In this document: piece by piece, positions 45,828 through 55,792 of the stretch
Layout of the letters: the number at the start of each line of letters is the position of its first letter
How positions within the stretch are numbered: the first letter of the stretch is position 1
Origin: Bacteroidia bacterium
Lineage (GTDB): Bacteria > Bacteroidota > Bacteroidia > Flavobacteriales > Flavobacteriaceae
DNA length: 64,000 nt
Assembly: GCA_030432635.1 (NCBI GenBank)
Contig: JAUIMB010000001.1
Location: forward strand, 186,001 to 250,000
Direction: 5' to 3'
Program-made: the position numbers and the translations under genes
The notes under the pieces: model-generated
What the model saw: only the letters and a program-made list of their open reading frames with translations
Database searches by the model: none
What the model was told of the DNA's origin: nothing

Positions 45828-46991
45828 TTAAGATTTCAAACTACTCAAAATGAAATCCAAATTTTTATTGGAATTATCGTTGGAGGTGTAAGCATCCGTA
45901 AAATACTTTGACGGCAATGCCAGTCCTAAATCCTGTAGTTTCATAATGGTATCTGCATAATCCAAAGTCACTTTTCCTGTGAGCAATACATTGAGATTCC
46001 CTCCTGCTTTGGCATATTTATAGACGCGTTCAATTCCTGATAAATATTGATGGTCTTTTGTGAATCCGCCTCCTCTATGAACTCGTAAAGTGATGGTAAA
46101 AGCAACGTCTCTGTCTAATTTATATTGGCTATATAACAAATCGAAGGTATCTGCAAACGTATAGCCTTTGTTAAGGCTGTCTACAGCAATAACACGATAG
46201 GCCAACTCCTTAAGGCGTTTTAAGGTTAAACAACCAGACATGTATTCGGAATATACTGCCAAACCTTCTTGGGTTTCCACATTGTTGGGAAATCCGTTGG
46301 CAAATATCTTCAATGGCTGCTCCAAACCATTGAACGTCGTTACCATATGCACTCCAATTTCATGATTGGATAATACCTTCAACTGATTTAAACTGAATTT
46401 GTGGTTCTTTCTAAGCACCAAGGTTTGTGTGTTATTAACAACCATGGCAGCTGCCGACAAATTTGATGACAATTTAATGTGATAGTCAAAATCGTATCGT
46501 CTTGAAAACTCCTTAAAATAATCCACGGCTTCAGATGCAGAATACTTCGGAATCATATCATCACCAAGCACATCATCATCAAAACGCAAAATGAACTTTG
46601 CATTGTCTATTTGTTTTTCCGTAGGTGTCCCAAAACTCTTCAAACTATTGAAATAAAACTTACGTCCTTGATTAATTGTTTCAATACATTCGATTAAACC
46701 AGAATACTCATAAATGATATCTTGGTACAGTTGTCTAATGTCATTGTCGCGAATGCGTTCGAGGCGTTGCGAAAAAAACAGTCGATGCAATTTGTACGCA
46801 TCGAACCTCAATTTAGGATATCTAAAGTTAGGCTCGTAGTTGAATTTTGAGGAATAAAATTGCTTCTTTTCCCCTTCAATATTCAAGGGATTCACATAAT
46901 TGAGAACTTCAATTTTTTTTACCAATCGATTCAGATTGGCATCAATATCAAGTACATCTTGGTAGGCTTCGGTAACGGAAATCTGTGACAT
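45828..46991 (-). CDS. DUF1704 (QEGLA-motif) metallopeptidase-like protein
   Basis: Protein of 387 aa with the hallmark motifs of the DUF1704 family: NHEIGVH (His210, Glu211, His215; HExxxH) and TQEGLAVYSEY (Gln241-Ala245). The family was named for a flavohaemoglobin-expression effect, and its animal member MATCAP is a tubulin tyrosine carboxypeptidase using HExxxH as zinc site. A carboxypeptidase-like role here is inferred. It is the last gene of a four-gene operon and starts one base inside the preceding stop. Confidence 0.88.
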   Translation of the reverse strand: MSQISVTEAYQDVLDIDANLNRLVKKIEVLNYVNPLNIEGEKKQFYSSKFNYEPNFRYPKLRFDAYKLHRLFFSQRLERIRDNDIRQLYQDIIYEYSGLIECIETINQGRKFYFNSLKSFGTPTEKQIDNAKFILRFDDDVLGDDMIPKYSASEAVDYFKEFSRRYDFDYHIKLSSNLSAAAMVVNNTQTLVLRKNHKFSLNQLKVLSNHEIGVHMVTTFNGLEQPLKIFANGFPNNVETQEGLAVYSEYMSGCLTLKRLKELAYRVIAVDSLNKGYTFADTFDLLYSQYKLDRDVAFTITLRVHRGGGFTKDHQYLSGIERVYKYAKAGGNLNVLLTGKVTLDYADTIMKLQDLGLALPSKYFTDAYTSNDNSNKNLDFILSSLKS

Positions 46992-47821
46992 TAACTTTTG
47001 TGGTTTTTATAGAAGGCTGAGGCATGTTGCGGCAATCGCGTTTTCAATTCCAGTTCAACGGCACTGACAACTTCGGGATAAATGACATACTCATATTCAT
47101 CACAATAAATTTTAGAAATTTCAGTAGCTAGCACCAATGTATTCTTAAAGTGATTCGTAATGAATTTAAGGAAATAACCATTGCCTTGAAATGTGTCATT
47201 GATTTTGGCAACTGAATGGATGTTATGTGGAAATTCAATTTCTGACAAACTTTGTCTCCACGCCTCAACGTCTTTTCCAAATCGCTTGTTATCGATGTTA
47301 GTTGTGCCTAGATTCCAAGTTGGTACTTCCCTATCCCAACGTTTCCAATTATAACTGTGCATGTCATACACAATGCACACACCAAATTTTTCTTCAAGTT
47401 TGGATATTAGTGCATGTACCACTTTATAAAAATTAGAATGTTTGTGAAGACTTTTAGCTTTTAGGTCTTGAGACAGTGGCTCGTGCCAAAGTTGTTTTCC
47501 CCAAGCAGTATCAAAAACAGCATCCTCAGGTGCACGATTCAGATCGTATTCAAATCTAGAATCACAGCCTGAAATCACAATAGGATGTGAACTCACCATG
47601 TTTTTGGTTTCGGGATCTTCTTCGTACCAACGTTCATATTCTGTGTGAATACAATGCTTCCAGAGCTCCTTCCTAAATTGATGGCCATCATGTACCGCTG
47701 CACAAGCATAGTATGTATAGTTGTCAATCTTCAGTGTTAATGAATAGTCATCAGCCACAGCATGAAAACGTTCTTCATTTTGGATTTTGGAAATGATGGC
47801 ATCTATTGATAAACGCTCCAT
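46991..47821 (-). CDS. N-formylglutamate amidohydrolase-family protein
   Basis: Zinc-amidohydrolase-like protein of 276 aa. Recognisable parts are VISGCDSRFEYDLNRAPEDAVFD, CIVYDMHSYNWKR with a metal-type Asp-Met-His, and NLGTTNIDNKRF. HutG-type members release glutamate from N-formylglutamate in histidine catabolism, but no hut gene is nearby, so a different amide substrate is likely. It sits between the small helical protein and DUF1704 genes with almost no spacing. Confidence 0.85.
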   Translation of the reverse strand: MERLSIDAIISKIQNEERFHAVADDYSLTLKIDNYTYYACAAVHDGHQFRKELWKHCIHTEYERWYEEDPETKNMVSSHPIVISGCDSRFEYDLNRAPEDAVFDTAWGKQLWHEPLSQDLKAKSLHKHSNFYKVVHALISKLEEKFGVCIVYDMHSYNWKRWDREVPTWNLGTTNIDNKRFGKDVEAWRQSLSEIEFPHNIHSVAKINDTFQGNGYFLKFITNHFKNTLVLATEISKIYCDEYEYVIYPEVVSAVELELKTRLPQHASAFYKNHKS

Positions 47822-47824
47822 AGG

Positions 47825-48151
47825 CTAACTCAATATTTTCTTCAAACTATTGTAGATGGCATGTTCAATTTGATCCATGTGCCCATCTGCAAAAGCCATG
47901 AGCTTGATATCTGCAAATAAGGCTTCAGGGTTTTCACTGTAATCTGGATTGGTATTCACACCATCTACAATTTTTGTGATGCTTTCATAATCACTGTCGT
48001 TATCAAATTCATGCTTTATACTACTGTAGGTAGCTTCATCAACACGAGACAATATATATTCGTGCTCTTTTTGGGTTTCCCGTAAATCGGAATTTGCAAC
48101 ATACAACAATATGTATGCGACCAATTCATCTTTTGTCCATGTATTTTTCAT
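47825..48151 (-). CDS. Small acidic helical protein, unknown
   Basis: Protein of 108 aa, all-helical by composition and acidic, with KDELVAYILLYVANSDL at the start and LFADIKLMAFADGHMDQIEHAIYNSLKKI at the end. The pattern of LMAFADGHMDQIE hints at a TerB-like helical bundle, but I cannot confirm it. It lies 10 bases after the ATP-grasp gene and 3 before the amidohydrolase, so it belongs to the operon. Confidence 0.7.
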   Translation of the reverse strand: MKNTWTKDELVAYILLYVANSDLRETQKEHEYILSRVDEATYSSIKHEFDNDSDYESITKIVDGVNTNPDYSENPEALFADIKLMAFADGHMDQIEHAIYNSLKKILS

Positions 48152-48161
48152 CTCAATTCAA

Positions 48162-49199
48162 TTAAGCATCTTCAACTGTTTTCCGCAATCGCGCACGTCT
48201 ATCAAAAGCCTGTAATTGGTCTAGAACCTTGCTTTCCAAAAAGTCAATTACGCGTTCTTCAACCTTTACTTTTGATTTATAAACCTTATTGATATAGGTG
48301 ATTCCACCAGGTGACATCACATTGACCTCTACCAATTTACCACCAATCACATCGATACCAACAAAATATAAACCGTCTTTGACCAACTTCGGGCCAATTT
48401 GCTTGCACAGCGCTTTTTCGGCTTTAGACAATGAATGTTTCGCAATGCTACCACCTGCGGAAACATTTGAACGATGGTCATCAGAACCTGGGATACGTCT
48501 CATTGCTCCTACAGGTTCTCCATTGAGCAACAAAATCCGAACGTCACCTTGATCAGCACCTTCTATATAATCCTGAAGAATGACGTAATTTGTGTTGCCA
48601 TCACCTGAATTAATATAAAAGTCCAATAAGGAATTGATATTACTCATAGCAGATTTCTCAATCAAAATCACACCAGATCCTCCGAAACCATTCAATGGTT
48701 TTAAAATCATTTTGTCTGCTTTGGAATCCTTGATTTGCTGAATGAGATAATCCTTATTTTTTGATACATGTGTATTCGGAATGATATTGCTGTGTGCATC
48801 ACCAAAAGCAGCAGTATATAACTTATTGTTAGCTTCTCGCATACCTTGAAGTGAATTAACAATAAAGACATCATCCTTCACAGAATCCAAAAAATTAAGC
48901 ATGATTGGGTCTAAAGGCGGATTTGCCCTGAAGAATATCGCATCAAAGCCAGCCAATGGTAACATTTCATCTCGCAATTTTGCCTTATTGTAAAAGGCTT
49001 TAAGAGAAGATGGTACTTTATCCATACGACCAATGACTTTGCAAAACGCATTGGTAACACTGTCACGTATCGTCAGGTTTGCAGGTGTGCACATTGCTAC
49101 ACCATGGCCACGTTTTGCACATTCCTTGATCAAAGCTAAACTCGTATCATTTTCTGGATCGATGGCTTCCCAAGGATACATGATAAAACAAATATTCAT
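48162..49199 (-). CDS. GshB-like ATP-grasp ligase
   Basis: ATP-grasp enzyme of 345 aa resembling glutathione synthetase (GshB). The N terminus MNICFIMYPWEAIDPENDTS matches the family's pre-grasp domain. Grasp-fold motifs are KMILKPLNGFGGSGVILIE, DQGDVRILLLNGEPVGAMRRIP, NVSAGGSIAKHSL and GLYFVGIDVIGGKLVEVNVMSPGGI. GshB joins gamma-glutamylcysteine to glycine, but no gshA gene is adjacent and the neighbours are hydrolases, so the substrate may be another peptide or acid. It is the first gene of the four-gene operon. Confidence 0.88.
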   Translation of the reverse strand: MNICFIMYPWEAIDPENDTSLALIKECAKRGHGVAMCTPANLTIRDSVTNAFCKVIGRMDKVPSSLKAFYNKAKLRDEMLPLAGFDAIFFRANPPLDPIMLNFLDSVKDDVFIVNSLQGMREANNKLYTAAFGDAHSNIIPNTHVSKNKDYLIQQIKDSKADKMILKPLNGFGGSGVILIEKSAMSNINSLLDFYINSGDGNTNYVILQDYIEGADQGDVRILLLNGEPVGAMRRIPGSDDHRSNVSAGGSIAKHSLSKAEKALCKQIGPKLVKDGLYFVGIDVIGGKLVEVNVMSPGGITYINKVYKSKVKVEERVIDFLESKVLDQLQAFDRRARLRKTVEDA

Positions 49200-49269
49200 A
49201 GTCTTATGTTTTAGTTGGTTTCCGTCTTAAAATTAAAAATAATAGTTGCTCTAAAAAAGTTACAACACA

Positions 49270-50595
49270 TTATTTTACGGCATCATAATGATCGTCCCAT
49301 TCCTTGGGTTTCGGTTCATGAAGTTTACCCAATGATTTAGCTACCATCATGGAAACAGTGGCATCTCCAGTGACATTTACAACGGTTCGGCACATATCCA
49401 AAGGTCGATCTACGGCAAAGATGAGTGCCAATCCTATCGGTAACAATTCTGCAGGAAACCCTATGGATTCCAATACAATAACCAACATTACCATGCCTGC
49501 ACTAGGTACAGCAGCACTGCCAATGGAAGCCAATAACGCTGTTAGAATAATCACCAGTTGGTTCGTAAACGTCAATCCTTCTGGCCAAATCACCTGCATG
49601 ATAAATACTGCGGCAATACCTTGGTACAAGCTGGTTCCATCCATATTCACGGTAGCACCAACTGGCAATACAAATCCAGATACTTCCTTATCCACACCAA
49701 TGTGCTCTTCAACACGTTCCATGGTCACAGGTAAAGTAGCAGCACTAGAGCTCGTTGAAAACGCCAATAATTGCGCTGGTGAAATCTTATTCAAAAACCA
49801 CAATGGTGACTTTTTGGTGAACATCTTAATCAATACAAGATAGAAACCAATCATAATGGCTAATCCAAGAACGACACATAATGCATAATTCAGCAATTTT
49901 AATAGAATCTCAGTATCATCAAAGGCAATAATCACATTGGCCATCAATGCAAAAACTGCATAAGGTGCAAACAACATGATAAGGTCTACCATTTTCATCA
50001 CGACCTCATTAAGGGAATCGAAAAAGCTTGTGAGTGGCTTGGCCTTATTTTCTGGAATCAGCAAGAGGCAAATTCCCACAAACAATGCAAAAAATATAAC
50101 TTGTAACATTTTTGCTTCACCTAGAGCTGTAAATATGTTACTAGGAAAAATATCAACCAATGCTTGCAGTGGTCCTGCATCATGTTGTGCAGAGGCTTTC
50201 TCGAGTTTATCGACCACACCTGCATCATTTTCATATTTCATTTTTATTTTGGCGATAGTCTCCTCTGGCATTCCAGCTCCTGGCTTTACGATATTCACAA
50301 TGGATAAACCAATCACAATTGCCACTAAAGTGGTACCAACATAAATGATAATGGTTCGTAAACCCATGGATTTAATTTTTGAAATATCCTTCAAATCGGA
50401 AATACCTTTTATCAGTGATGCTAAAATGAGTGGCACTGCAATAAGTTTCAACAAATTGATAAAGATCGTTCCAAAAGGTGCAATCCAATCCGACACCAAT
50501 CCTTTTCCACCATCAACGCTGTTCATAATAAATCCGAAAATGATACCGAGAATCATTCCGATGATAATTTTCCAATGTAAGGGTAGTTTTTTCAT
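49270..50595 (-). CDS. Dicarboxylate/amino acid:cation symporter (SDF family)
   Basis: Sodium- or proton-driven transporter of 441 aa with about eight membrane helices plus hairpins. Signature segments are FSTSSSAATLPVTM (first hairpin SSS), GATVNMDGTSLYQG (NMDGT), and the second hairpin TALLASIGSAAVPSAGMVML. AVDRPLDMCRTVVNVTGD is the conserved C-terminal helix with substrate-binding Asp/Arg/Asn. Glutamate, aspartate or C4-dicarboxylates are the usual cargo. It is likely monocistronic, 24 bases after the chorismate synthase gene on the same strand. Confidence 0.93.
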   Translation of the reverse strand: MKKLPLHWKIIIGMILGIIFGFIMNSVDGGKGLVSDWIAPFGTIFINLLKLIAVPLILASLIKGISDLKDISKIKSMGLRTIIIYVGTTLVAIVIGLSIVNIVKPGAGMPEETIAKIKMKYENDAGVVDKLEKASAQHDAGPLQALVDIFPSNIFTALGEAKMLQVIFFALFVGICLLLIPENKAKPLTSFFDSLNEVVMKMVDLIMLFAPYAVFALMANVIIAFDDTEILLKLLNYALCVVLGLAIMIGFYLVLIKMFTKKSPLWFLNKISPAQLLAFSTSSSAATLPVTMERVEEHIGVDKEVSGFVLPVGATVNMDGTSLYQGIAAVFIMQVIWPEGLTFTNQLVIILTALLASIGSAAVPSAGMVMLVIVLESIGFPAELLPIGLALIFAVDRPLDMCRTVVNVTGDATVSMMVAKSLGKLHEPKPKEWDDHYDAVK

Positions 50596-50619
50596 AATTA
50601 TGTTTTGAAAAAATTTTTT

Positions 50620-51681
50620 TTAAGTGTACATCTTATTCATCAAGTAAAAATCAGCTAACACCAATGCTGCCATTGCTTCAACAATCGGAACCGCTCTTGG
50701 CACAACACATGGGTCATGACGGCCTTTACCCTGCATTTCAACAATAGTTCCGGAACTGTCTAAAGCTTCCTGATTTTGAATAATGGTCGCTACAGGTTTG
50801 AACGCAACCCGAAAATAGATGTCCATACCATTACTAATACCACCTTGAATACCTCCAGATAGATTCGTTTTAGTACTTCCATCGTTATTGAACAGATCAT
50901 TGTGTTCACTACCTTTCATTCGAGCGCCACAAAATCCACTTCCATACTCGAAACCTTTCACTGCATTAATGGATAACATCGCTTTACCTAATTCGGCATG
51001 CAATTTATCAAATACGGGTTCCCCTAATCCGACTGGAACATTTTGAAGAACACAGGTTATTGTTCCTCCTATGGTATCACCTTCTTTTCTAATAGCCTTA
51101 ATTTTTGCAATCATCTGTTCTGCTATCGATTCATCAGGACAGCGTACAGGATTCGTGTCAATTTTTGAAAAATCAAGGTCTTGATAGGGTTTTTCGAGAA
51201 AAAGATCACCGACTGACGACGTGTAAGCATTGATCTGAACATTTGGCATCAGTTGCTTAGCTATTGCTCCTGCGACAACACGACATGCAGTTTCACGAGC
51301 AGAGCTTCTGCCACCTCCACGATAATCACGAATGCCATATTTTTTCTGGTATGTATAATCGGCATGACTGGGACGATACACGTCCTTTATATGCGAATAG
51401 TCTTTTGATTTTTGGTTGGTGTTATTAATCAAAAAACCAATTGGAGTACCAGTAGTTTTTCCTTCAAAAACACCAGATAAAAACTCAACCGAATCAGGTT
51501 CCTTTCGCTGTGTCACAATATCAGATTGACCAGGTTTGCGTCGGTTCATTTCCTTCTGAATGGCATCAAAATCCAATTCCAAACCTGCTGAGCAACCCTC
51601 AATTATTCCGCCAATCGCTTTACCATGTGATTCCCCAAATGTGGTAAGCTTGAAAAGTGTTCCAAAGGAATTTCCTGCCAT
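50620..51681 (-). CDS. aroC: Chorismate synthase
   Basis: Last shikimate-pathway enzyme, forming chorismate from EPSP with reduced FMN. The protein is 353 aa. Signatures: [23 protein letters not shown] (family signature 1), [30 protein letters not shown] (signature 2), and PVRCPDE and [20 protein letters not shown] near the end. It is far from aroB (13998-15077), so the pathway genes are dispersed. Confidence 0.97.
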   Translation of the reverse strand: MAGNSFGTLFKLTTFGESHGKAIGGIIEGCSAGLELDFDAIQKEMNRRKPGQSDIVTQRKEPDSVEFLSGVFEGKTTGTPIGFLINNTNQKSKDYSHIKDVYRPSHADYTYQKKYGIRDYRGGGRSSARETACRVVAGAIAKQLMPNVQINAYTSSVGDLFLEKPYQDLDFSKIDTNPVRCPDESIAEQMIAKIKAIRKEGDTIGGTITCVLQNVPVGLGEPVFDKLHAELGKAMLSINAVKGFEYGSGFCGARMKGSEHNDLFNNDGSTKTNLSGGIQGGISNGMDIYFRVAFKPVATIIQNQEALDSSGTIVEMQGKGRHDPCVVPRAVPIVEAMAALVLADFYLMNKMYT

Positions 51682-51869
51682 ATAAAAAGATTTTAAGCTA
51701 AGGTACTTGTAAAAATAGAGAAACTAAAACAAATACCATTGTTAAAAGGATTAAGTATAAAAAATCAGGTAACACAAGCTTAACAATTTGCTCATTGTTT
51801 ATTAATTGAATTCGTTATTCGATTCAAAAATCATTTGATTTATTTGCAATAACAAATCTCAATAATGTA

Positions 51870-52727
51870 TTGAAAGCCAAGCGGAAAGTTGAAATTGCTG
51901 TAATCTCAGACGTTCATTTAGGAACCTTTGGGTGTCATGCCAAACACCTACTCACCTACCTCAATAGTATCGCTCCAAAAAAACTGATACTCAATGGAGA
52001 TATTATAGATATTTGGCAATTCAGCAAACGTTATTTTCCTAAATCCCATTTAAGTGTTATTAAAAAAATCATGGATATGGCATCTGATGGTGTCGAAGTG
52101 ATCTATATCACAGGGAATCATGACGAAATGTTGCGAAAGTTCAGTGACACCACCATTGGCAACATTTCAATCGTGGATAAGATTGTATTGGAACTTGATG
52201 GTAAGAAGGCTTGGTTTTTTCATGGTGATGTCTTTGATGTATCGATTCAAAGTGCCAAATGGCTGGCTAGACTTGGAGGTTATGGTTATGATCTATTGAT
52301 TCTTTTGAATCGATTTGTGAATTGGTGTTTGGAAAAAATGGGCAAGGAAAAATTCTCATTATCCAAAAAAATAAAAAACAGTGTTAAAAGTGCGGTCAAA
52401 TACATCAATGATTTTGAAAAAGTTGCTTCAGACATTGCTATTGAGAATGGTTATGATTATGTGATTTGCGGACATATTCACCAACCAAAAATGGCTGAAC
52501 GCCAAAATGCCCACGGAAAGACGACTTACCTCAATTCAGGGGATTGGGTTGAGCATTTCACTGCCCTTGAATACCAGTTTAAGCGTTGGAAAATCTACAA
52601 CTACAACAATGACAAATTGCGTGCCTTTTACGCAGATGAGGCAATCAAGGACATGGATGTCAAGGATCTAATTGCAGCAGTGACCATCGTCGATCAGAAA
52701 CCCAAAAAGAAGAAAAAGACAAACTAA
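51870..52727 (+). CDS. LpxH-like calcineurin-type phosphoesterase
   Basis: Metallophosphoesterase of 285 aa with the five-block two-metal site: ISDVHLG, NGDIIDIW, TGNHDEM, FHGDVFD and CGHIHQP. The arrangement resembles UDP-2,3-diacylglucosamine pyrophosphatases (LpxH/LpxI-type lipid A enzymes); activity on that substrate is plausible but unproven. Start is TTG at 51870; a nearby ATG at 51865 runs into a stop after two codons. A Lys-rich tail (PKKKKKTN) ends the protein. The stop overlaps the convergent oxidoreductase gene by 4 bases. Confidence 0.85.
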   Translation: MKAKRKVEIAVISDVHLGTFGCHAKHLLTYLNSIAPKKLILNGDIIDIWQFSKRYFPKSHLSVIKKIMDMASDGVEVIYITGNHDEMLRKFSDTTIGNISIVDKIVLELDGKKAWFFHGDVFDVSIQSAKWLARLGGYGYDLLILLNRFVNWCLEKMGKEKFSLSKKIKNSVKSAVKYINDFEKVASDIAIENGYDYVICGHIHQPKMAERQNAHGKTTYLNSGDWVEHFTALEYQFKRWKIYNYNNDKLRAFYADEAIKDMDVKDLIAAVTIVDQKPKKKKKTN

Positions 52728-55651
52728 ATCAAAGCACGTCTCAATATGGTAATTGGATGTAAGGCTTTACGTTGCGTGCCATCTAAAATCTGATGCCTGC
52801 AACTTGTTCCATTTGCTGAAATCAACACATCCTTGGGTGCATTCCTCACAGCAGGCAATAAGGTCTGCTCTCCAATTTGCATACTAATATCATAATGCTC
52901 CTTTTCAAAACCAAAACTGCCAGCCATTCCACAGCATCCACTGGGAATAATAGTGACTGTATAGTTTAAAGGAAGATTCAATACATCAAAACTAGCCGTT
53001 TGATTTGCCAATGCTTTTTGATGGCAATGTCCATGGAATTTGATTGTTTTCGGTTCTGAAGTGAATTGTGATACACTAATGTTTCCCTTTTTTACCTCTT
53101 GCTGAATGAATTCCTCAATCAAATAGGTGTGCTCCGCGATTTTTTCTGCGGAAGCTTTGTCATCTGCAAGTTTTAGATATTCATCCTTAAACGTCATAAT
53201 CGCTGATGGTTCAATACCTATGAGAGGCGATGCCTCAGAAACCACTGTGGCAAAGCGGCTTACATTCTGATTTGCAATAGCTTTTGCTTCTTCTAAAAAC
53301 CCTTTAGAAATAAAACTTCGTCCGCTTTCCAAATGATTGATAAACTGAACATTATATCCCAAAGACTTTAGTAATACTTCAGCATCAAATAAAATTTCAG
53401 ATTCTAGATAATTGGTAAACTCATCAACAAAGAGATACACGGTTTTGGCTGGATTGACATTAGATTGTTCCTTAACGCTTCTTTCAGAAAATCTGGACCA
53501 ATCCATAAACGGTTTTGAAAACATTGGTAGACTCCTCTGCCCATGAATGCCCAACACAGATTTCATCATTTTGGAGGTCAGTTTATTATTGATTAAGCTG
53601 TTGCTAACCGTTGGAAACCTAGAACCAATCTTATTATAGCGCGTGGCATTGGCGAAAAATCTATCCTTGAACCCAAAACCATTGGATTTTTGGTATTGGT
53701 ATTGGAATTCTGCCTTTAAACTTGCAACATCCACACTACTTGGACATTCTGAAGCGCAAGCTTTACAACTCAAGCAAAGATCGAACACCTCTTTGAGTGC
53801 TTTATGATTAAATCGATTTGGATTTTGGGAATGAGTCAAAAATTCACGTAGGGCATTCGCTCTGGCTCTAGTGGTATCCTTCTCATTTCTTGTGGCACGA
53901 TAACTTGGACACATTGTGCCACCAAACTCAGGTAACTTTCTGCAATCACCAGAACCATTACACTTTTCAGCTTCGCGAAGTATGCCTTGCGACTTTGAGA
54001 AATCCATCAAGGTATCCACCTTGGGTTCTTCCCTATCCACCTGATAACGCAAGGATTCATCCATGGGAAAAGCATCGACAATTTTACCAGGATTGAATAT
54101 ATTATTGGGATCGAATGTGCTTTTTATGCGCTTTAAAATCGCATAATTTGCTTTGCCAATCATTAAAGGAATAAATTCAGCACGCACAATTCCATCACCA
54201 TGCTCACCACTCATAGAACCATGATACGATTTAACCAATTCGGCAACATCGGCAGTGATATTTCTAAAATGTGCTACGTCTTCTTTTTTCTTTAAATTCA
54301 AAATCGGACGTAAATGCAGCTCTCCCGCTCCTGCATGTGCATAATACACTGGATTTTGATCGTAATTGGCCATCAGTTTTGAGAAGTCTGAAATATAAGA
54401 CGACAAATCCTCAAGAGCCACAGCTGTATCTTCAATACAAGCTACCGCCTTTTTGTCACCAACCATATTGCCCAGAAGCCCTAAGCCAGCTTTTCGCAGC
54501 TCAAAGGCCCTATTGATTGTCTCCTTACTCAATATTGCATTGGCGTAACTCAATCCTGAAACATCAAGGTCTGTCATCAATCGATCAGCCTGTTGCTTAA
54601 GTTGTGACGCATTATCAGATTTGAGTTCACATAGTAGTATGGCCTTTGGATCACCCACAATAAACTCTCGATTTTGCTGTTGGGTCTTATTGTGCTTTGT
54701 TAAATCCAATATGGTCTTGTCCATCATTTCACAAGCGTACAGTTCATGCTTCATAACTATGGTGGCGGCTTTCATACAGTCTTCAATTGTGCTGAAATGT
54801 GCAGCAATCACAACAACTTCATCAGGAGGTAATTCGTCCAACTTCAAAGTGATTTGGGTCGTAAAAGCCAAGGTACCTTCACTTCCAGTCAACAACCGAC
54901 ACATATTAAACGGTTTTGCATCACCACAAAACACTTCAGAGGCCAGCAATTCATCAATGGCATAACCCGTATTTCTACGATGAATGGAAGGTTTTGGAAA
55001 ATTAGCCTTGATTTGCTGCTGTACTCCTTCAGATGACAATTCCTCATAAACTCTATTGTAAATATCGCCTTCCAAGGTTTTCAACTGTAGTTTTTGGTAA
55101 AATTCATCTTCCTTTAATCCTGAAAATATCACTTCAGTACCATCACTTAAAATGGTTTCCATCGCAACAACTTTATCTCTTGTCACACCATATTGAATCG
55201 ATGTGGTTCCCGAAGAATTATTACCTACCATTCCACCGATCATACAGCGATTTGAGGTTGATGTATTTGGTCCGAAAAACAATCCGAAAGGTTTAAGGTA
55301 GTTATTAAGCACATCCCTCACCACACCTGGCTGCACTGTTACCGTCCTTTTCTCTTCATTGATATTAAGAATCTTGTTGAAGTATTTAGAGACATCAACC
55401 ACAATGCCATTACCGACACATTGTCCTGCCAATGACGTTCCTGCAGCTCGAGGTATCAATGAGGTTTTGAATTCTTTAGCAAACATGACCAAACGTTTAA
55501 GATCAGTCTTTGACTTTGGCAAAGCCACAGCCAAGGGCAGCATTCTATACACGGAAGCATCTGTAGCATAAAGACTTAGCATTAACTCATCATAATGCAA
55601 CTCTCCTTCAAGTTGGGACGCAAGTAATTGTAATTGGGAATTGCCGATCAT
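52724..55651 (-). CDS. FAD-linked oxidase/Fe-S fusion oxidoreductase (D-2-hydroxyacid type)
   Basis: Single protein of 975 aa joining a GlcD-like flavoprotein to a GlpC-like iron-sulfur part. FAD_binding_4 domain (RAAGTSLAGQCVGNGIVVD; GMVGNNSSGTTSIQYG), then FAD-oxidase C domain with YAHAGAGELHLRPILN and SGEHGDGIVRAEFI, then two 4Fe-4S sites (CNGSGDCRK...GTMCPSYR and CLSCKACASECPSSVD), then CCG cysteine domains (GHCHQKAL; SGCCGMAGSFGFE). Relatives oxidise D-lactate or D-2-hydroxyglutarate and pass electrons to quinone. The exact substrate cannot be read. Confidence 0.92.
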   Translation of the reverse strand: MIGNSQLQLLASQLEGELHYDELMLSLYATDASVYRMLPLAVALPKSKTDLKRLVMFAKEFKTSLIPRAAGTSLAGQCVGNGIVVDVSKYFNKILNINEEKRTVTVQPGVVRDVLNNYLKPFGLFFGPNTSTSNRCMIGGMVGNNSSGTTSIQYGVTRDKVVAMETILSDGTEVIFSGLKEDEFYQKLQLKTLEGDIYNRVYEELSSEGVQQQIKANFPKPSIHRRNTGYAIDELLASEVFCGDAKPFNMCRLLTGSEGTLAFTTQITLKLDELPPDEVVVIAAHFSTIEDCMKAATIVMKHELYACEMMDKTILDLTKHNKTQQQNREFIVGDPKAILLCELKSDNASQLKQQADRLMTDLDVSGLSYANAILSKETINRAFELRKAGLGLLGNMVGDKKAVACIEDTAVALEDLSSYISDFSKLMANYDQNPVYYAHAGAGELHLRPILNLKKKEDVAHFRNITADVAELVKSYHGSMSGEHGDGIVRAEFIPLMIGKANYAILKRIKSTFDPNNIFNPGKIVDAFPMDESLRYQVDREEPKVDTLMDFSKSQGILREAEKCNGSGDCRKLPEFGGTMCPSYRATRNEKDTTRARANALREFLTHSQNPNRFNHKALKEVFDLCLSCKACASECPSSVDVASLKAEFQYQYQKSNGFGFKDRFFANATRYNKIGSRFPTVSNSLINNKLTSKMMKSVLGIHGQRSLPMFSKPFMDWSRFSERSVKEQSNVNPAKTVYLFVDEFTNYLESEILFDAEVLLKSLGYNVQFINHLESGRSFISKGFLEEAKAIANQNVSRFATVVSEASPLIGIEPSAIMTFKDEYLKLADDKASAEKIAEHTYLIEEFIQQEVKKGNISVSQFTSEPKTIKFHGHCHQKALANQTASFDVLNLPLNYTVTIIPSGCCGMAGSFGFEKEHYDISMQIGEQTLLPAVRNAPKDVLISANGTSCRHQILDGTQRKALHPITILRRALI

Positions 55652-55792
55652 TGGATGTCAAGTATGCACATAAAACTAACAAGAAATTTAATAAAACCTT
55701 GATTTTGGCGTTAATTTTGTAAAGCAGTACACAACACAAAAAGAAATTCAACTTTACATTAAAAACGAAAACAAATTACAAAACGTTAGATT

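Noticed and set aside
46991-47821. Calling this gene hutG of histidine catabolism
   Set aside because: No hut genes are in the window and the operon partners are unrelated to histidine use.
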